Source of the DNA: Pedococcus cremeus
GTDB taxonomy: Bacteria > Actinomycetota > Actinomycetes > Actinomycetales > Dermatophilaceae
Length of the DNA stretch: 64,000 nt
Direction of reading: 5' to 3'
Assembly: GCF_900111375.1 (NCBI RefSeq)
Contig: NZ_FOHB01000001.1
Coordinates: 62,001 to 126,000, forward strand
This document shows, piece by piece, positions 25,437 through 33,761 of this stretch. The position numbers and the translations under genes were made by a program. Position 1 is the stretch's first letter, and each line of letters begins with the position of its first letter. The notes below the pieces were generated by a model. The model was not told the DNA's origin. It ran no database searches and saw only the letters and a list, made by a program, of their open reading frames with translations.

Positions 25437-27263
25437 TCAGCGGACGACCTCGCGGTGGGAGCCGTCGACGCGGCGGGTCCAGCCGCGGCTGTCGAGGTGC
25501 TCGAGCAGGGGCACGGCGACCCGTCGGGTGGTGCCGAGCGCCTGACGGGCCTCGCTGAGGGTGAACGGCTGGGGCAGCCGCGCCAGCACGCGCATCGCCA
25601 TCGCCGGCCCGGTGGGGAGGAGCAGCACGTCGTCGGGCAGCCGCAGGAAGCGTCCGGATCGCACGGCCGCCGCGACCTCGCGGGGCCCGAGGCCGGCGGC
25701 GTCGAGGTCGGGCCGCTCCGGGGCCGCGAACGGCTCGGCGGCCAGGCGCTCCTCGAGGCGGCGCAGCCCCGCCTCGGCGGCCCCCAGCGACGCGGTCACG
25801 CCGGGCAGACCCACGCGACCCGCCTCCACGAGCAGACCGGCCTCCGCGGCCACCGCCGAGAGCAGGGCGCGGTCGGGGATGTCAGCGGCCTCCCTCGCGG
25901 CGTCGAGGGTGAGCGAAGGCTCGAGGTGGTCGCGCTGCGCCCGGGCCGCGACGGCGGCGCGCAGGGCCTGGGCCCACCGCGCCCACCGCTGCCGCGACAC
26001 CAGCCAGTCACCCTGCCGCACGAGGTCACCGGGGAGCGCGTCACCGGGCGTGCCACCTGGCGCTCCGTCAGGCGTTCCGTCGGGCGTTCCTTCGGGTGCT
26101 TCATCGGGCACGGCGATTCCGAGGGCCCGTGCCGCCTGCACCGTCATCGCCCCTCGACGAGCCACCTCACGGGCGAGGTCGGCCTCGCCCGTGGCAGCGG
26201 CCAGCTCGACACCGCGGCGGGCGCCGGCACCGCGCCGAGCGAGCGCCGGGGGGTCGGCGTCGAGGACGAGCGCCCCTGCGACGACACGCTGCGCGCCGGG
26301 ATCGCGCAAGATGGCGCGGTCGCCCGCCTGCAGCGGCAGCTCGACGGGCAGCGTGAGCCGTGCGGTGTCGGCGGACAGGGGCCGCACCCGCACCTCATGG
26401 GCGGCCGTGCCGACGTGCAGCATCGCTCGCGTCGGCAGCTCTCGCGGGTCGGTGCTCAGGCGGACGTCCACGACGGCCGTGGACCGCCAGGCGCCCGGTG
26501 CCAGCAGCACCGAGCCCCGCGCGACCTCGTCGGTGGCGACGCCCCGCAGGTTGACCGCCACACGGGCGACCGGCGCGACCCGCTCCCGCGGGCGCTCCAG
26601 CGACTGCAGGCCGCGCACCCGCACCGTCCGGCCGCCGACCTCCAGCTCGTCACCGACGCTGATGGTGCCCTCCCCCAGGGTGCCGGTCACGACCGTGCCG
26701 CTGCCCTTGATGGTGAAGGCGCGGTCGACCCAGAGACGCACCCGGCGGTCCGTCGCCGGTGCTGGCAGGGAGGCGACGAGGCGGTCGAGAGCCGCGCGCA
26801 GCTGCGGCATACCGTCGCCGGTCCGCGCCGAGACGGCGAGGGCCTCGCACCGCCCCAGGCTCGAGGCGGCGAGCCGCTCCCCCCCGTCGGCCAGCGTGAC
26901 CGTGGGGTCGGCGAGGTCGCTGCGGGTCACGACGAGCAGCCCGTGTCGGATGCCGAGCGCGTCGACCGCGGCGAGGTGCTCACCCGACTGCTGGCGCCAG
27001 CCCTCGTCGGCGGCGACGACGAACACCACGGCAGGGGCCGGGCCGAGACCGGCGAGCATGTTGCCGATGAAGCGCTGGTGCCCCGGCACGTCGACGAAGG
27101 CGACCTCCTCACCAGACGGCAGGGTCGTCCAGGCGTAGCCGAGGTCGATCGTCAGGCCGCGGCGGTGCTCCTCCTCCCACCGGTCGGGCTCGATGCCGGT
27201 GAGCGCGCGCACCAGGGCCGACTTGCCGTGGTCGACGTGTCCGGCGGTGGCCAGGACGTGCAC
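25437..27263 (-). CDS. selB: selenocysteine-specific translation elongation factor
   Basis: The 608-residue GTPase delivers Sec-tRNA to UGA codons marked by a SECIS. The N-terminal G domain has GHVDHGKS (8-15), the effector region EEHRRGLTIDLGYAW, DVPGHQRFIGNM (58-69) and TRSD-type G4. Two beta-barrel domains follow, and a C-terminal region from about 340 that should form the winged-helix SECIS-binding repeats. The GTG start is three bases after the selA stop, so selA and selB are one operon. Length matches the bacterial family. Confidence 0.96.
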   Translation of the reverse strand: MHVLATAGHVDHGKSALVRALTGIEPDRWEEEHRRGLTIDLGYAWTTLPSGEEVAFVDVPGHQRFIGNMLAGLGPAPAVVFVVAADEGWRQQSGEHLAAVDALGIRHGLLVVTRSDLADPTVTLADGGERLAASSLGRCEALAVSARTGDGMPQLRAALDRLVASLPAPATDRRVRLWVDRAFTIKGSGTVVTGTLGEGTISVGDELEVGGRTVRVRGLQSLERPRERVAPVARVAVNLRGVATDEVARGSVLLAPGAWRSTAVVDVRLSTDPRELPTRAMLHVGTAAHEVRVRPLSADTARLTLPVELPLQAGDRAILRDPGAQRVVAGALVLDADPPALARRGAGARRGVELAAATGEADLAREVARRGAMTVQAARALGIAVPDEAPEGTPDGTPDGAPGGTPGDALPGDLVRQGDWLVSRQRWARWAQALRAAVAARAQRDHLEPSLTLDAAREAADIPDRALLSAVAAEAGLLVEAGRVGLPGVTASLGAAEAGLRRLEERLAAEPFAAPERPDLDAAGLGPREVAAAVRSGRFLRLPDDVLLLPTGPAMAMRVLARLPQPFTLSEARQALGTTRRVAVPLLEHLDSRGWTRRVDGSHREVVR

Positions 27264-27266
27264 GCG

Positions 27267-28568
27267 TCAGCTCCCCACGCCGCCGGTGGCGAGTGCCGCC
27301 CGGATCGCACCGAGGAGCTCGTCGTCGGATTCGGTTGGCACACAACGGAGGTCGACCAGGCACCGCCCGCGCTCCACGCGAGCGACCACACCGGGCTCGC
27401 CGCGCCGCAGGGCCACGGCGCACCAGTCGGGCAGCTCCACCGCACATCCGGGCAGCTCCAGCCCGGGGGCTCCCCCGCCCCCGACCGCCCCCGCGACGTC
27501 GACGACCTCGCGGCCCATGGCACGGGCCAGCGCCTCGGTGCGCTGCCGCACCACGCCGGCGTCGGCGTGCAGGTAGGAGGTCACCGGCGGGCGCGGCCCG
27601 CGCAGCGTCGCCTCCAGGGCGGCGAGGGTGAGCTTGTCGACCCGCAGGGCGCGGGCCAGCGGGTGGCGGCGCAGCTGTTCGACGACCTCGGCGTCGCCGA
27701 GCACCAGCCCGGCCTGCGGGCCGCCGAGCAGCTTGTCGCCGCTGGCGGTCACCACGGTCGCGCCGCGGCGCAGCGACGTGGTGGCGTCGGGCTCCTCGGG
27801 CAGCATCGGGTCGGGGCGCAGCAGGCCGCTGCCGATGTCCATGACGACGGGGACGCCGAGCGCAGCGAGCTCCTCGAGCGCGGCCTCGGAGGTGAACCCC
27901 TCCACCCGGAAGTTGCTGGGGTGCACCTTGAGGATGCAGCCGGTGTCGGGTCCGATCGCGTCGGCGTAGTCGCGCACCGTCGTGCGGTTCGTCGTGCCGA
28001 CCTCGCGCAGCCGGGCGCCGGTGGAGGCGATGAGGTCGGGCAGGCGGAAGCCGTCGCCGATCTCGACCATCTCGCCGCGGCTGACGACGACCTCGCGGCC
28101 GGCGGCCAGCGCGGTGGTGGCGAGCACCAGCGCCGCAGCGCCGTTGTTGACGACGAGTGCGCCACCCGCGCCGGGAACCGCCTCGCGCAGGGCCTCCAAG
28201 GTGCCGCGACCGCGCTTGGCGCGGGCGCCCGTCTCGACGTCGAACTCGACGTCGACGTAGCCCGCGGCCGCCTCGATCGCCTCGATCGCGGCCTGCGACA
28301 ACGGCGCCCGTCCGATGTTTGTGTGCACGACGACCCCGGTGGCGTTGAGGAGCGGGCGCAGCGTCGTGGCACGGCTCGGCAGGGCCGCCTGCGCGACGCT
28401 GCCCACCTCCTCGGGCGCAATCTCCCCGGCACGGGCCCGCTGCTGGGCCGCGGTGATGGCGCCCTTCACGAGCGCCTCACCGTGACGGGCGACGGCCGCG
28501 GCGAACGCCGGCTCGGCCAGGAGGCTGTCGGTGCGCGGGATGCGGCGGCGCGGGTCGGTCTGCGACAT
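27267..28568 (-). CDS. selA: L-seryl-tRNA(Sec) selenium transferase
   Basis: The 433-residue PLP enzyme converts Ser-tRNA(Sec) to Sec-tRNA(Sec) using selenophosphate. Landmarks are RPLLNATGVVVHTNIGRAPL, the ALVVNNGAAALVLATTALA cofactor region, and the PLP lysine in TASGDKLLGGPQAG (Lys289). The ATG at 28568 follows GGAGGTGAG; longer open frames run through the tRNA gene and are not credible. It lies 36 bases downstream of the tRNA-Sec gene on the same strand, giving the order tRNA-Sec, selA, selB. Confidence 0.96.
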   Translation of the reverse strand: MSQTDPRRRIPRTDSLLAEPAFAAAVARHGEALVKGAITAAQQRARAGEIAPEEVGSVAQAALPSRATTLRPLLNATGVVVHTNIGRAPLSQAAIEAIEAAAGYVDVEFDVETGARAKRGRGTLEALREAVPGAGGALVVNNGAAALVLATTALAAGREVVVSRGEMVEIGDGFRLPDLIASTGARLREVGTTNRTTVRDYADAIGPDTGCILKVHPSNFRVEGFTSEAALEELAALGVPVVMDIGSGLLRPDPMLPEEPDATTSLRRGATVVTASGDKLLGGPQAGLVLGDAEVVEQLRRHPLARALRVDKLTLAALEATLRGPRPPVTSYLHADAGVVRQRTEALARAMGREVVDVAGAVGGGGAPGLELPGCAVELPDWCAVALRRGEPGVVARVERGRCLVDLRCVPTESDDELLGAIRAALATGGVGS

Positions 28569-28603
28569 CGACCACTCACCTCCAGCGCGGCTTGGACGTT
28601 TGG

Positions 28604-28696
28604 CGGAGGTGGACGGGAATCGAACCCGCCAGACCGAGATGCTCGGCCTCACCGGTTTTGAAGACCGGGGGGACCACCAGGAACCCAGACACCTCC
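28604..28696 (-). tRNA. selC: tRNA-Sec (anticodon UCA)
   Basis: The minus strand from 28696 reads GGAGGTGTCTGGG at its 5' end, with acceptor stem closing against CCACCTCC, a GGTCTTCAAAACC anticodon arm with UCA, a long variable arm (about 20 bases, GGCCGAGCATCTCGGTCT), and T-arm GGTTCGATTCC. The 93-nt length, eight-base acceptor stem, discriminator G and encoded CCA (28601-28603) are as expected for bacterial tRNA-Sec. Confidence 0.96.
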
Positions 28697-28793
28697 GCGG
28701 CACACCGTAACCGACCCTCGCCGCAGGCGCCCCGAGGGCCCGCAGGAGGTGTGCCGCGGTGCCGACGGCGCGCGGGCGGCATACAGTCGCGGC

Positions 28794-29807
28794 GTGGGCA
28801 CCACGACGACGCAGGCCAGCGGGCGGGCCAGTGAGCACCGCCTGACCCAGTTCGCGCACGGGGGCGGGTGCGCCTGCAAGATCCCGCCCGGCGAGCTCGA
28901 GGAGATGGTGCGCGGGCTCGTCGGCGCCGGCCACCCCGACCTCATCGTGGGCCTCGACGACGGCGACGACGCCGCCGCAGTCCGCATCGAGAACGGCCTC
29001 GCGGTGCTGGCCACCGCCGACTTCTTCACACCGGTCGTCGACGACGCCTACGACTGGGGCCGCATCGCTGCTGCGAACGCCCTCTCGGACATCTACGCCA
29101 TGGGCGGCCGACCGGTCGTGGCGGTCAACCTGCTCGGCTGGCCCCGCGACGTGCTGCCGCGGGAACTGGCCCAGGAGGTGCTGCGCGGCGGGTTCGACGT
29201 CGCCCGCGAGGCCGGCTGCCCCGTGGCCGGCGGCCACAGCGTCGACGACCCCGAGCCGAAGTACGGCATGGCCGTCACCGGCCTCGGCGACCCCGACCGG
29301 CTGCTGCGCAACGACGCCGCCACCGCCGGCACCCCCATCAGCCTGACCAAGCCGCTCGGCGTCGGGGTGCTGAACAACCGGCACAAGGCGACCGGTGAGG
29401 TCTTCGAGCACGCGGTCGCCTCCATGGCCCGGCTGAACGCCGAGGCGTCGGTGGCGGCGCTCGAGGCAGGCATCCGGGCCGCGACCGACGTCACCGGCTT
29501 CGGGCTGCTCGGTCACCTGTACAAGATGGCCCGCGCCTCCGGGGTCACCGCCGTCATCGACGCCGCCGCCGTCCCCTACCTCGAGGGCGCCCGCGAGTCG
29601 CTCGCCGAGGGCTTCGTGCCCGGCGGGAGCAAGCGCAACCTCGACTGGGTCCGCCCGCACCTGCAGGCCGCGGTCGGTGAGGACGAGCTCATCCTGCTCG
29701 CCGACGCACAGACCAGCGGCGGGCTGCTGCTGGCCGGCGAGATCGCCGGCGCCCCCGTGGTGGGCGAGTTCGTGCCCTCGCAGGGCCCGGCGATCGTGGT
29801 TCGGTGA
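28794..29807 (+). CDS. selD: selenide, water dikinase (selenophosphate synthetase)
   Basis: The product is about 337 residues from a GTG at 28794 (start uncertain). The catalytic motif GGGCACK (residues 23-29) has Cys at the position that is Sec in some homologues and Lys29, so this SelD is not itself a selenoprotein. ATP-binding features are DDAAAVRIENGLAVLATADF and YDWGRIAAANALSDIYAMGG-type (DWGRIAAANALSDIYAMGG). It makes selenophosphate from selenide and ATP for SelA. It is divergent from tRNA-Sec/selA/selB and overlaps the rhodanese start as GTGA. Confidence 0.95.
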   Translation: MGTTTTQASGRASEHRLTQFAHGGGCACKIPPGELEEMVRGLVGAGHPDLIVGLDDGDDAAAVRIENGLAVLATADFFTPVVDDAYDWGRIAAANALSDIYAMGGRPVVAVNLLGWPRDVLPRELAQEVLRGGFDVAREAGCPVAGGHSVDDPEPKYGMAVTGLGDPDRLLRNDAATAGTPISLTKPLGVGVLNNRHKATGEVFEHAVASMARLNAEASVAALEAGIRAATDVTGFGLLGHLYKMARASGVTAVIDAAAVPYLEGARESLAEGFVPGGSKRNLDWVRPHLQAAVGEDELILLADAQTSGGLLLAGEIAGAPVVGEFVPSQGPAIVVR

Positions 29808-30256
29808 ACGGCGAGACAGCCCTCAGCGGGGTCGACCGCCTCAGTGGGGTCGACCGCCTCAGCGGGGTCGACCGCCTCGTCGCGCAGGCGCGTGAGGGAC
29901 TTCGCAGGCTCACGCCGGCGGAGGCCCTGACCGCCCAGCAGCGAGGCGCCCTGCTCGTCGACACCCGCACGGAGGCGCAACGACGACAGCAGGGCGAGCT
30001 GCCCGGAGCGCTGGTCATCGACCGCACCGTGCTCGAGTGGCGACTCGACCCTGCCAGTCCGTGGCGCGTGCCCGAGGTGGCCGGACCCGACCACGAGGTC
30101 GTGGTGCTCTGCCGGCAGGGCTACAGCTCGAGCCTGGCCGCCGCCTCGCTGCAGTCCCTCGGCCTGCACCGGGCCACCGACGTCATCGGCGGGGTCGAGG
30201 CCTGGCTGGCCGCCGGTCTGCCGACGAGCAGGGGCCCGGCCGACGTCCGCGAGTGA
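29804..30256 (+). CDS. rhodanese-like domain protein in selD operon
   Basis: The 150-residue product starts at a GTG overlapping the selD stop (GTGA). Residues 8-26 contain three tandem SGVDRL units from an 18-bp DNA repeat. The rhodanese fold covers about 38-140: ALLVDTRTEAQRRQQGELPG, and the active loop LCRQGYSSSLAA with candidate catalytic Cys107. Rhodaneses carry persulfide or perselenide. Coupling to selD suggests selenium delivery to SelD, or another sulfur/selenium transfer (inference). It is not the longer tRNA 2-selenouridine synthase, which has an extra P-loop domain. Confidence 0.85.
   Translation: MNGETALSGVDRLSGVDRLSGVDRLVAQAREGLRRLTPAEALTAQQRGALLVDTRTEAQRRQQGELPGALVIDRTVLEWRLDPASPWRVPEVAGPDHEVVVLCRQGYSSSLAAASLQSLGLHRATDVIGGVEAWLAAGLPTSRGPADVRE
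29822..29875 (+). repeat. 18-bp tandem repeat, three copies, in the rhodanese gene
   Basis: Units at 29822-29839, 29840-29857 and 29858-29875 differ only at one C/T site. They are in frame and encode repeated SGVDRL. Confidence 0.9.
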
Positions 30257-30295
30257 CGCAGGCCGGGCCCCTCTCGGCAGGGCCAGTGGACGTGC

Positions 30296-31639
30296 TCAGT
30301 GGACGTGCTGCTCCTCGGTCGGGGGCTTGGTGATGAGCGGGATGACCAGGGCGGCGAGGGCGATGATGCCGACGACGGTGAACCCCAGCGTGTAGGCCTT
30401 GGTGTCGCCGATGAGCTTGGCGATGAGCAGCGGCCCGATCACGCCGCCGATGCTCCAGCCGATGAGCATCAGGCCGTAGATCGCGCCCGCGTTGGAGACG
30501 CCGAAGAACTTGCCGGCCGTCGACGGCATGGTGCCGAACGCGCCGCCGTAGCAGGTGTAGACCAGCGCGGCCAGGATCGCGAACAGGGCGGCGTTGGCCA
30601 CGTGCGGGATGAGGATCAGGCAGACGCCCTGGATGCCGAGGATGCCCATGAAGGCCGGCATCTTGCCGATGCGGTCGGAGATCCAGCCCCAGAAGATGCG
30701 GCCCCCGCCGTTGAAGATCGCCAGGGTGCCGACGAGGCTGGCGGCCGCGACCTTGGAATAGCCGGCGACGTCGGTGGCGCTGCCCGCCGCCACGCTGATG
30801 AGTGAGATGCCCGCCGTGACGCTGAGGGTGAGGATGGCGGTCAGCAGGTACCACTGGGGGGTGCGCAGCGCCTCGTCCTGGGTGAAGTCCCGCCTGGCCG
30901 CCACCGGTCCGGTGGCCACCGGCTTGTCCTTGGCCGGTCCCGCCGCCGCAGTGGTGAGGCCGGGAGGCACGTAGCCCTTGGGCGGGTTCTGGAAGAGGGA
31001 CGCGCCGATGAGGATGGCCACGAGGTAGCCGATGCCGAGCGGCAGGAACGCCTTGGTGGGCATGGCAGGCGTGTTGTCGATCAGGCTCTGGCCGAGCGGT
31101 GCGGTGATGACCGCGCCGAAGCCGAAGCCTGCCACAGCGATGCCGGTGATGAGGCCGGGCTTGTCGGGGAACCACTTCTGCAGCATGGCGATCGGCACGA
31201 TGTAGACCATGCCGAGGCCGAACCCACCGAGCAGGCCGTAGCCGACGATCAGCAGCCAGAAGCGGTCTGCGTCGGCGAACGAGGCGAGGATGACACCGAT
31301 GCTGTAGATGACGCCGCCCACAAGAGCGACCACCCGCGGGCCCCTGCGGTCCTGGATCCGGCCGCCGATGTAGCTGCCGACGAAGATCATGCCGATCACT
31401 ACCTCGAAGGGCACCGACGCCTTGGACTTCGACCACCCGAACGCCTCCGGGGCCTGCAACGCCTTGCCGAACACGCTCCAGGCGTAGACGGCGCCGATGG
31501 CGAGCTGGACGAGGACTGCGGCGACGAGGATGAGCCACCGGTTCGGTGCGCCCGTGGTCGTCGCCTCCCCCGTGGAAGCTGTTGTGGCACTGCGACTTTC
31601 CGTCACGGCATACCCTCCCTGGACGTCCGGTGCGGTCAC
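30296..31639 (-). CDS. OFA (oxalate/formate antiporter) family MFS transporter
   Basis: The 447-residue, 12-helix major facilitator starts its first helix at NRWLILVAAVLVQLAIGAVY followed by AWSVFGKAL, the OFA-family signature, and has GGRIQDRRGPR between helices 2 and 3. It ends in a short His-containing tail. It lies just downstream of the formate dehydrogenase operon on the same strand (overlapping nrfD's end by four bases), so formate or oxalate transport linked to that enzyme is a reasonable inference. The substrate is not proven by sequence. Confidence 0.88.
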   Translation of the reverse strand: MTAPDVQGGYAVTESRSATTASTGEATTTGAPNRWLILVAAVLVQLAIGAVYAWSVFGKALQAPEAFGWSKSKASVPFEVVIGMIFVGSYIGGRIQDRRGPRVVALVGGVIYSIGVILASFADADRFWLLIVGYGLLGGFGLGMVYIVPIAMLQKWFPDKPGLITGIAVAGFGFGAVITAPLGQSLIDNTPAMPTKAFLPLGIGYLVAILIGASLFQNPPKGYVPPGLTTAAAGPAKDKPVATGPVAARRDFTQDEALRTPQWYLLTAILTLSVTAGISLISVAAGSATDVAGYSKVAAASLVGTLAIFNGGGRIFWGWISDRIGKMPAFMGILGIQGVCLILIPHVANAALFAILAALVYTCYGGAFGTMPSTAGKFFGVSNAGAIYGLMLIGWSIGGVIGPLLIAKLIGDTKAYTLGFTVVGIIALAALVIPLITKPPTEEQHVH

Positions 31640-32700
31640 CGGATGGTGGTGATGGAGTCGTTCGTGACCCCATCGGCCCGGCGACGCTCCAGCCGTTCAC
31701 GCTGGGGCTGCACGGTGTACTTCGGGTCCTTCGCCGACTCCATACCCGCTTCGAAGATGCCGAAGCGGGTCAGGGCCGAGCCGGCCAGCAGGGCGACGCC
31801 GCTCAGGCCGGCGCCGATGCGGTTGCGGCCGAACAGCATCGCACCGATCGCGCCGCCACCGGTGAGGATCTCGGCAGCGCGCAGGAGACGCCCGGCCTTG
31901 CCCTGGTGCAGCGGCTCGGCCAGCAGCGGGTGCATGTTGCGCCGCAGGAGCTGACCGGCCCCCAGCTCGAGGGCAGCACCGCTGACGGCCATCTTGCGGA
32001 CCGGTCCGTTCTGGTCGGCGGGGCTCATGATGAGCGCCAGGCCGGCGGCCGCGGCGTTGGCCGAGCCCACGAACACGAACGGCAGCTCGCGGTACGACTC
32101 GTGCCACGTGGGTGCGGCGGTGTCGGAGAGGAGCACCGCGGTGTATGCCGCCAGGGGCGCCGAGAAGAGTGCCGAACCGATGGCGGCCGGCGGGTCGACG
32201 ACGCGCAGCGTCTTGGCGAGGAGGCCGTCCTGGTGAGGCAGCTGGCGGCCGATCTCCGCCGCCGCGGCCACGCTGGCGAAGGTGCCGAACGCCGCCAGGA
32301 TCCAGGAGCCGACGGACATCGGCGACGTCAGCTTGATGGTGCGCATCATGTTGAGCGCGCGCTCCGGGCGACCGAGGTCCTTGGCCAGGGCTCCACCGCC
32401 GAGGGCGACCGCCGCCAGCGCGGCGAACCGGCCGCGGCGACGCAGCGCCGGCAGGTTGCGGGCCGACCCGCCCGCGCCGATGAGGCCCGAGCCCGCCGCG
32501 AGCCCACCGAGGAAGAGGTAGGTGGGGATCTCCTCCGTCCACGGGGGCGCCTTGACGACGCTGCGGCCGTAGTAGCTCTCGAACTTCGCGTCCGGCACCA
32601 TCAGCGACTCGTCGCGTCGCTTGCCACCACCGTTGCCCCGTCGGCGGCCGCTGCGCGGCAGCTCGGGCGGGCGGTCGGCGTCGAGCGGGTTGGTCGTCAT
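31636..32700 (-). CDS. nrfD: NrfD/PsrC-type membrane subunit of formate dehydrogenase
   Basis: The 354-residue integral membrane protein has a cytosolic N-terminal stretch of about 60 residues, IPTYLFLGGLAAGSGLIGAG, and about eight to nine hydrophobic segments, with KDLGRPERALNMMRTIKLTS between early helices, typical of NrfD/PsrC quinone-reactive subunits. It starts at an ATG that overlaps the Fe-S subunit stop (ATGA) after GGGGAG. It probably passes electrons from formate to the quinone pool. This is the NrfD family, not the diheme cytochrome b (FdnI) subunit of E. coli Fdn. Confidence 0.9.
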   Translation of the reverse strand: MTTNPLDADRPPELPRSGRRRGNGGGKRRDESLMVPDAKFESYYGRSVVKAPPWTEEIPTYLFLGGLAAGSGLIGAGGSARNLPALRRRGRFAALAAVALGGGALAKDLGRPERALNMMRTIKLTSPMSVGSWILAAFGTFASVAAAAEIGRQLPHQDGLLAKTLRVVDPPAAIGSALFSAPLAAYTAVLLSDTAAPTWHESYRELPFVFVGSANAAAAGLALIMSPADQNGPVRKMAVSGAALELGAGQLLRRNMHPLLAEPLHQGKAGRLLRAAEILTGGGAIGAMLFGRNRIGAGLSGVALLAGSALTRFGIFEAGMESAKDPKYTVQPQRERLERRRADGVTNDSITTIR

Positions 32701-33761
32701 CGTCGTCTCCCCAGGAACGAGGCTGCGGCCATGGCGAGCATGGCCAGGCCGGCCATGCCGGCCTTGCGGAACATGTCGGGCAGGGCCGCGGTCGGGACCC
32801 TGGGGTCCGGCGGCAGGCCGTAGACCTCCGGCTCGTCGAGCAGCAGGAAGACCGAGCCGGTGCCGCCGACGCCGTCCTCGGCATTGGCGCCGTAGAGACG
32901 GGCCTCGGTGAACCCGTTGTCGCGCAACGTGCTCACCCGCTCCTGCGCGGTGGCGACCATCTCGTCGAGGTCGCCGAACTTGATCGACGTCGTCGGGCAG
33001 GCCTTGGCGCAGGCCGGCGTCTGGTCGTCGCGAAGGCGGTCGTAGCAGAGCGTGCACTTCTGCGCGTTGCCGTGGTTGGTGACCGTGTTGTCGGTCGGCC
33101 GGCGCTCGATCACCCCGAACGGGCAGGCCGCCACGCAGTAGCCGCAGCCGTTGCAGACGTCGGGCTGCACCACCACCGTGCCGAACTCGGTGCGGAACAG
33201 CGCGCCGGTCGGGCAGACGTCGAGGCAGCCCGCGTGGGTGCAGTGCTTGCACACGTCGGAGGACATCAGCCAGCGGAAGTCGGGGACGGTGCCGGTGGCC
33301 GCCGCCATGGTCGCCTGCGCGACCGCGCTCTCCATGCCACCGACGAGGTCGACCGGACCACCGCTCGAGTCGATGCCCGGCGCCGCCGGCGACGGACCGA
33401 TGCCGGCGGTGTGCGGAGGCGACATCGGCTGGCTCGGCGGCATGACCGGCATACCGAGGTCGACCAGGCGACGCCCTGACTCCCTCGCCTGCTCGATGCG
33501 GTCGCTCGTCTGCTCGATGAAGGCGACGTGCCGCCACGTGCTCGCGCCGAGCGCGCCGGTGTTGTCGTAGGAGGACCCCAGCAGGTCGAGGTTGCCGTCC
33601 TGCGGGATGGCGTTCCACTCCTTGCACGCCACCTCGCACGCCTTGCACCCGATGCAGATCGAGGTGTCGGTGAAGAAACCCTTGCGCTTCCTCGGCTCCT
33701 CCCACGCCGCATCGGCGATGGGGTCGGTCGGCCCCGACAGCTGGCGGTCCAGGTAGCCCAT
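32697..33761 (-). CDS. 4Fe-4S dicluster subunit of formate dehydrogenase
   Basis: The 354-residue electron-transfer subunit has four cysteine clusters: CIGCKACEVACKEW, CKHCTHAGCLDVCPTG, CNGCGYCVAACPFG, and CTLCYDRLRDDQTPACAKAC. This matches four [4Fe-4S] centres as in FdnH/HybA-type subunits. A C-terminal hydrophobic segment (MAGLAMLAMAAASFLG) is a likely single membrane anchor. A 70-residue Pro/Gly-rich insertion separates clusters 1 and 2. The ATG shares one base with the alpha subunit stop (TGATG). Confidence 0.93.
   Translation of the reverse strand: MGYLDRQLSGPTDPIADAAWEEPRKRKGFFTDTSICIGCKACEVACKEWNAIPQDGNLDLLGSSYDNTGALGASTWRHVAFIEQTSDRIEQARESGRRLVDLGMPVMPPSQPMSPPHTAGIGPSPAAPGIDSSGGPVDLVGGMESAVAQATMAAATGTVPDFRWLMSSDVCKHCTHAGCLDVCPTGALFRTEFGTVVVQPDVCNGCGYCVAACPFGVIERRPTDNTVTNHGNAQKCTLCYDRLRDDQTPACAKACPTTSIKFGDLDEMVATAQERVSTLRDNGFTEARLYGANAEDGVGGTGSVFLLLDEPEVYGLPPDPRVPTAALPDMFRKAGMAGLAMLAMAAASFLGRRR

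Noticed and set aside
25455-28661. 1068-codon plus-strand open frame
   Set aside because: Antisense to selB and selA, crossing the tRNA-Sec gene; no family signature.
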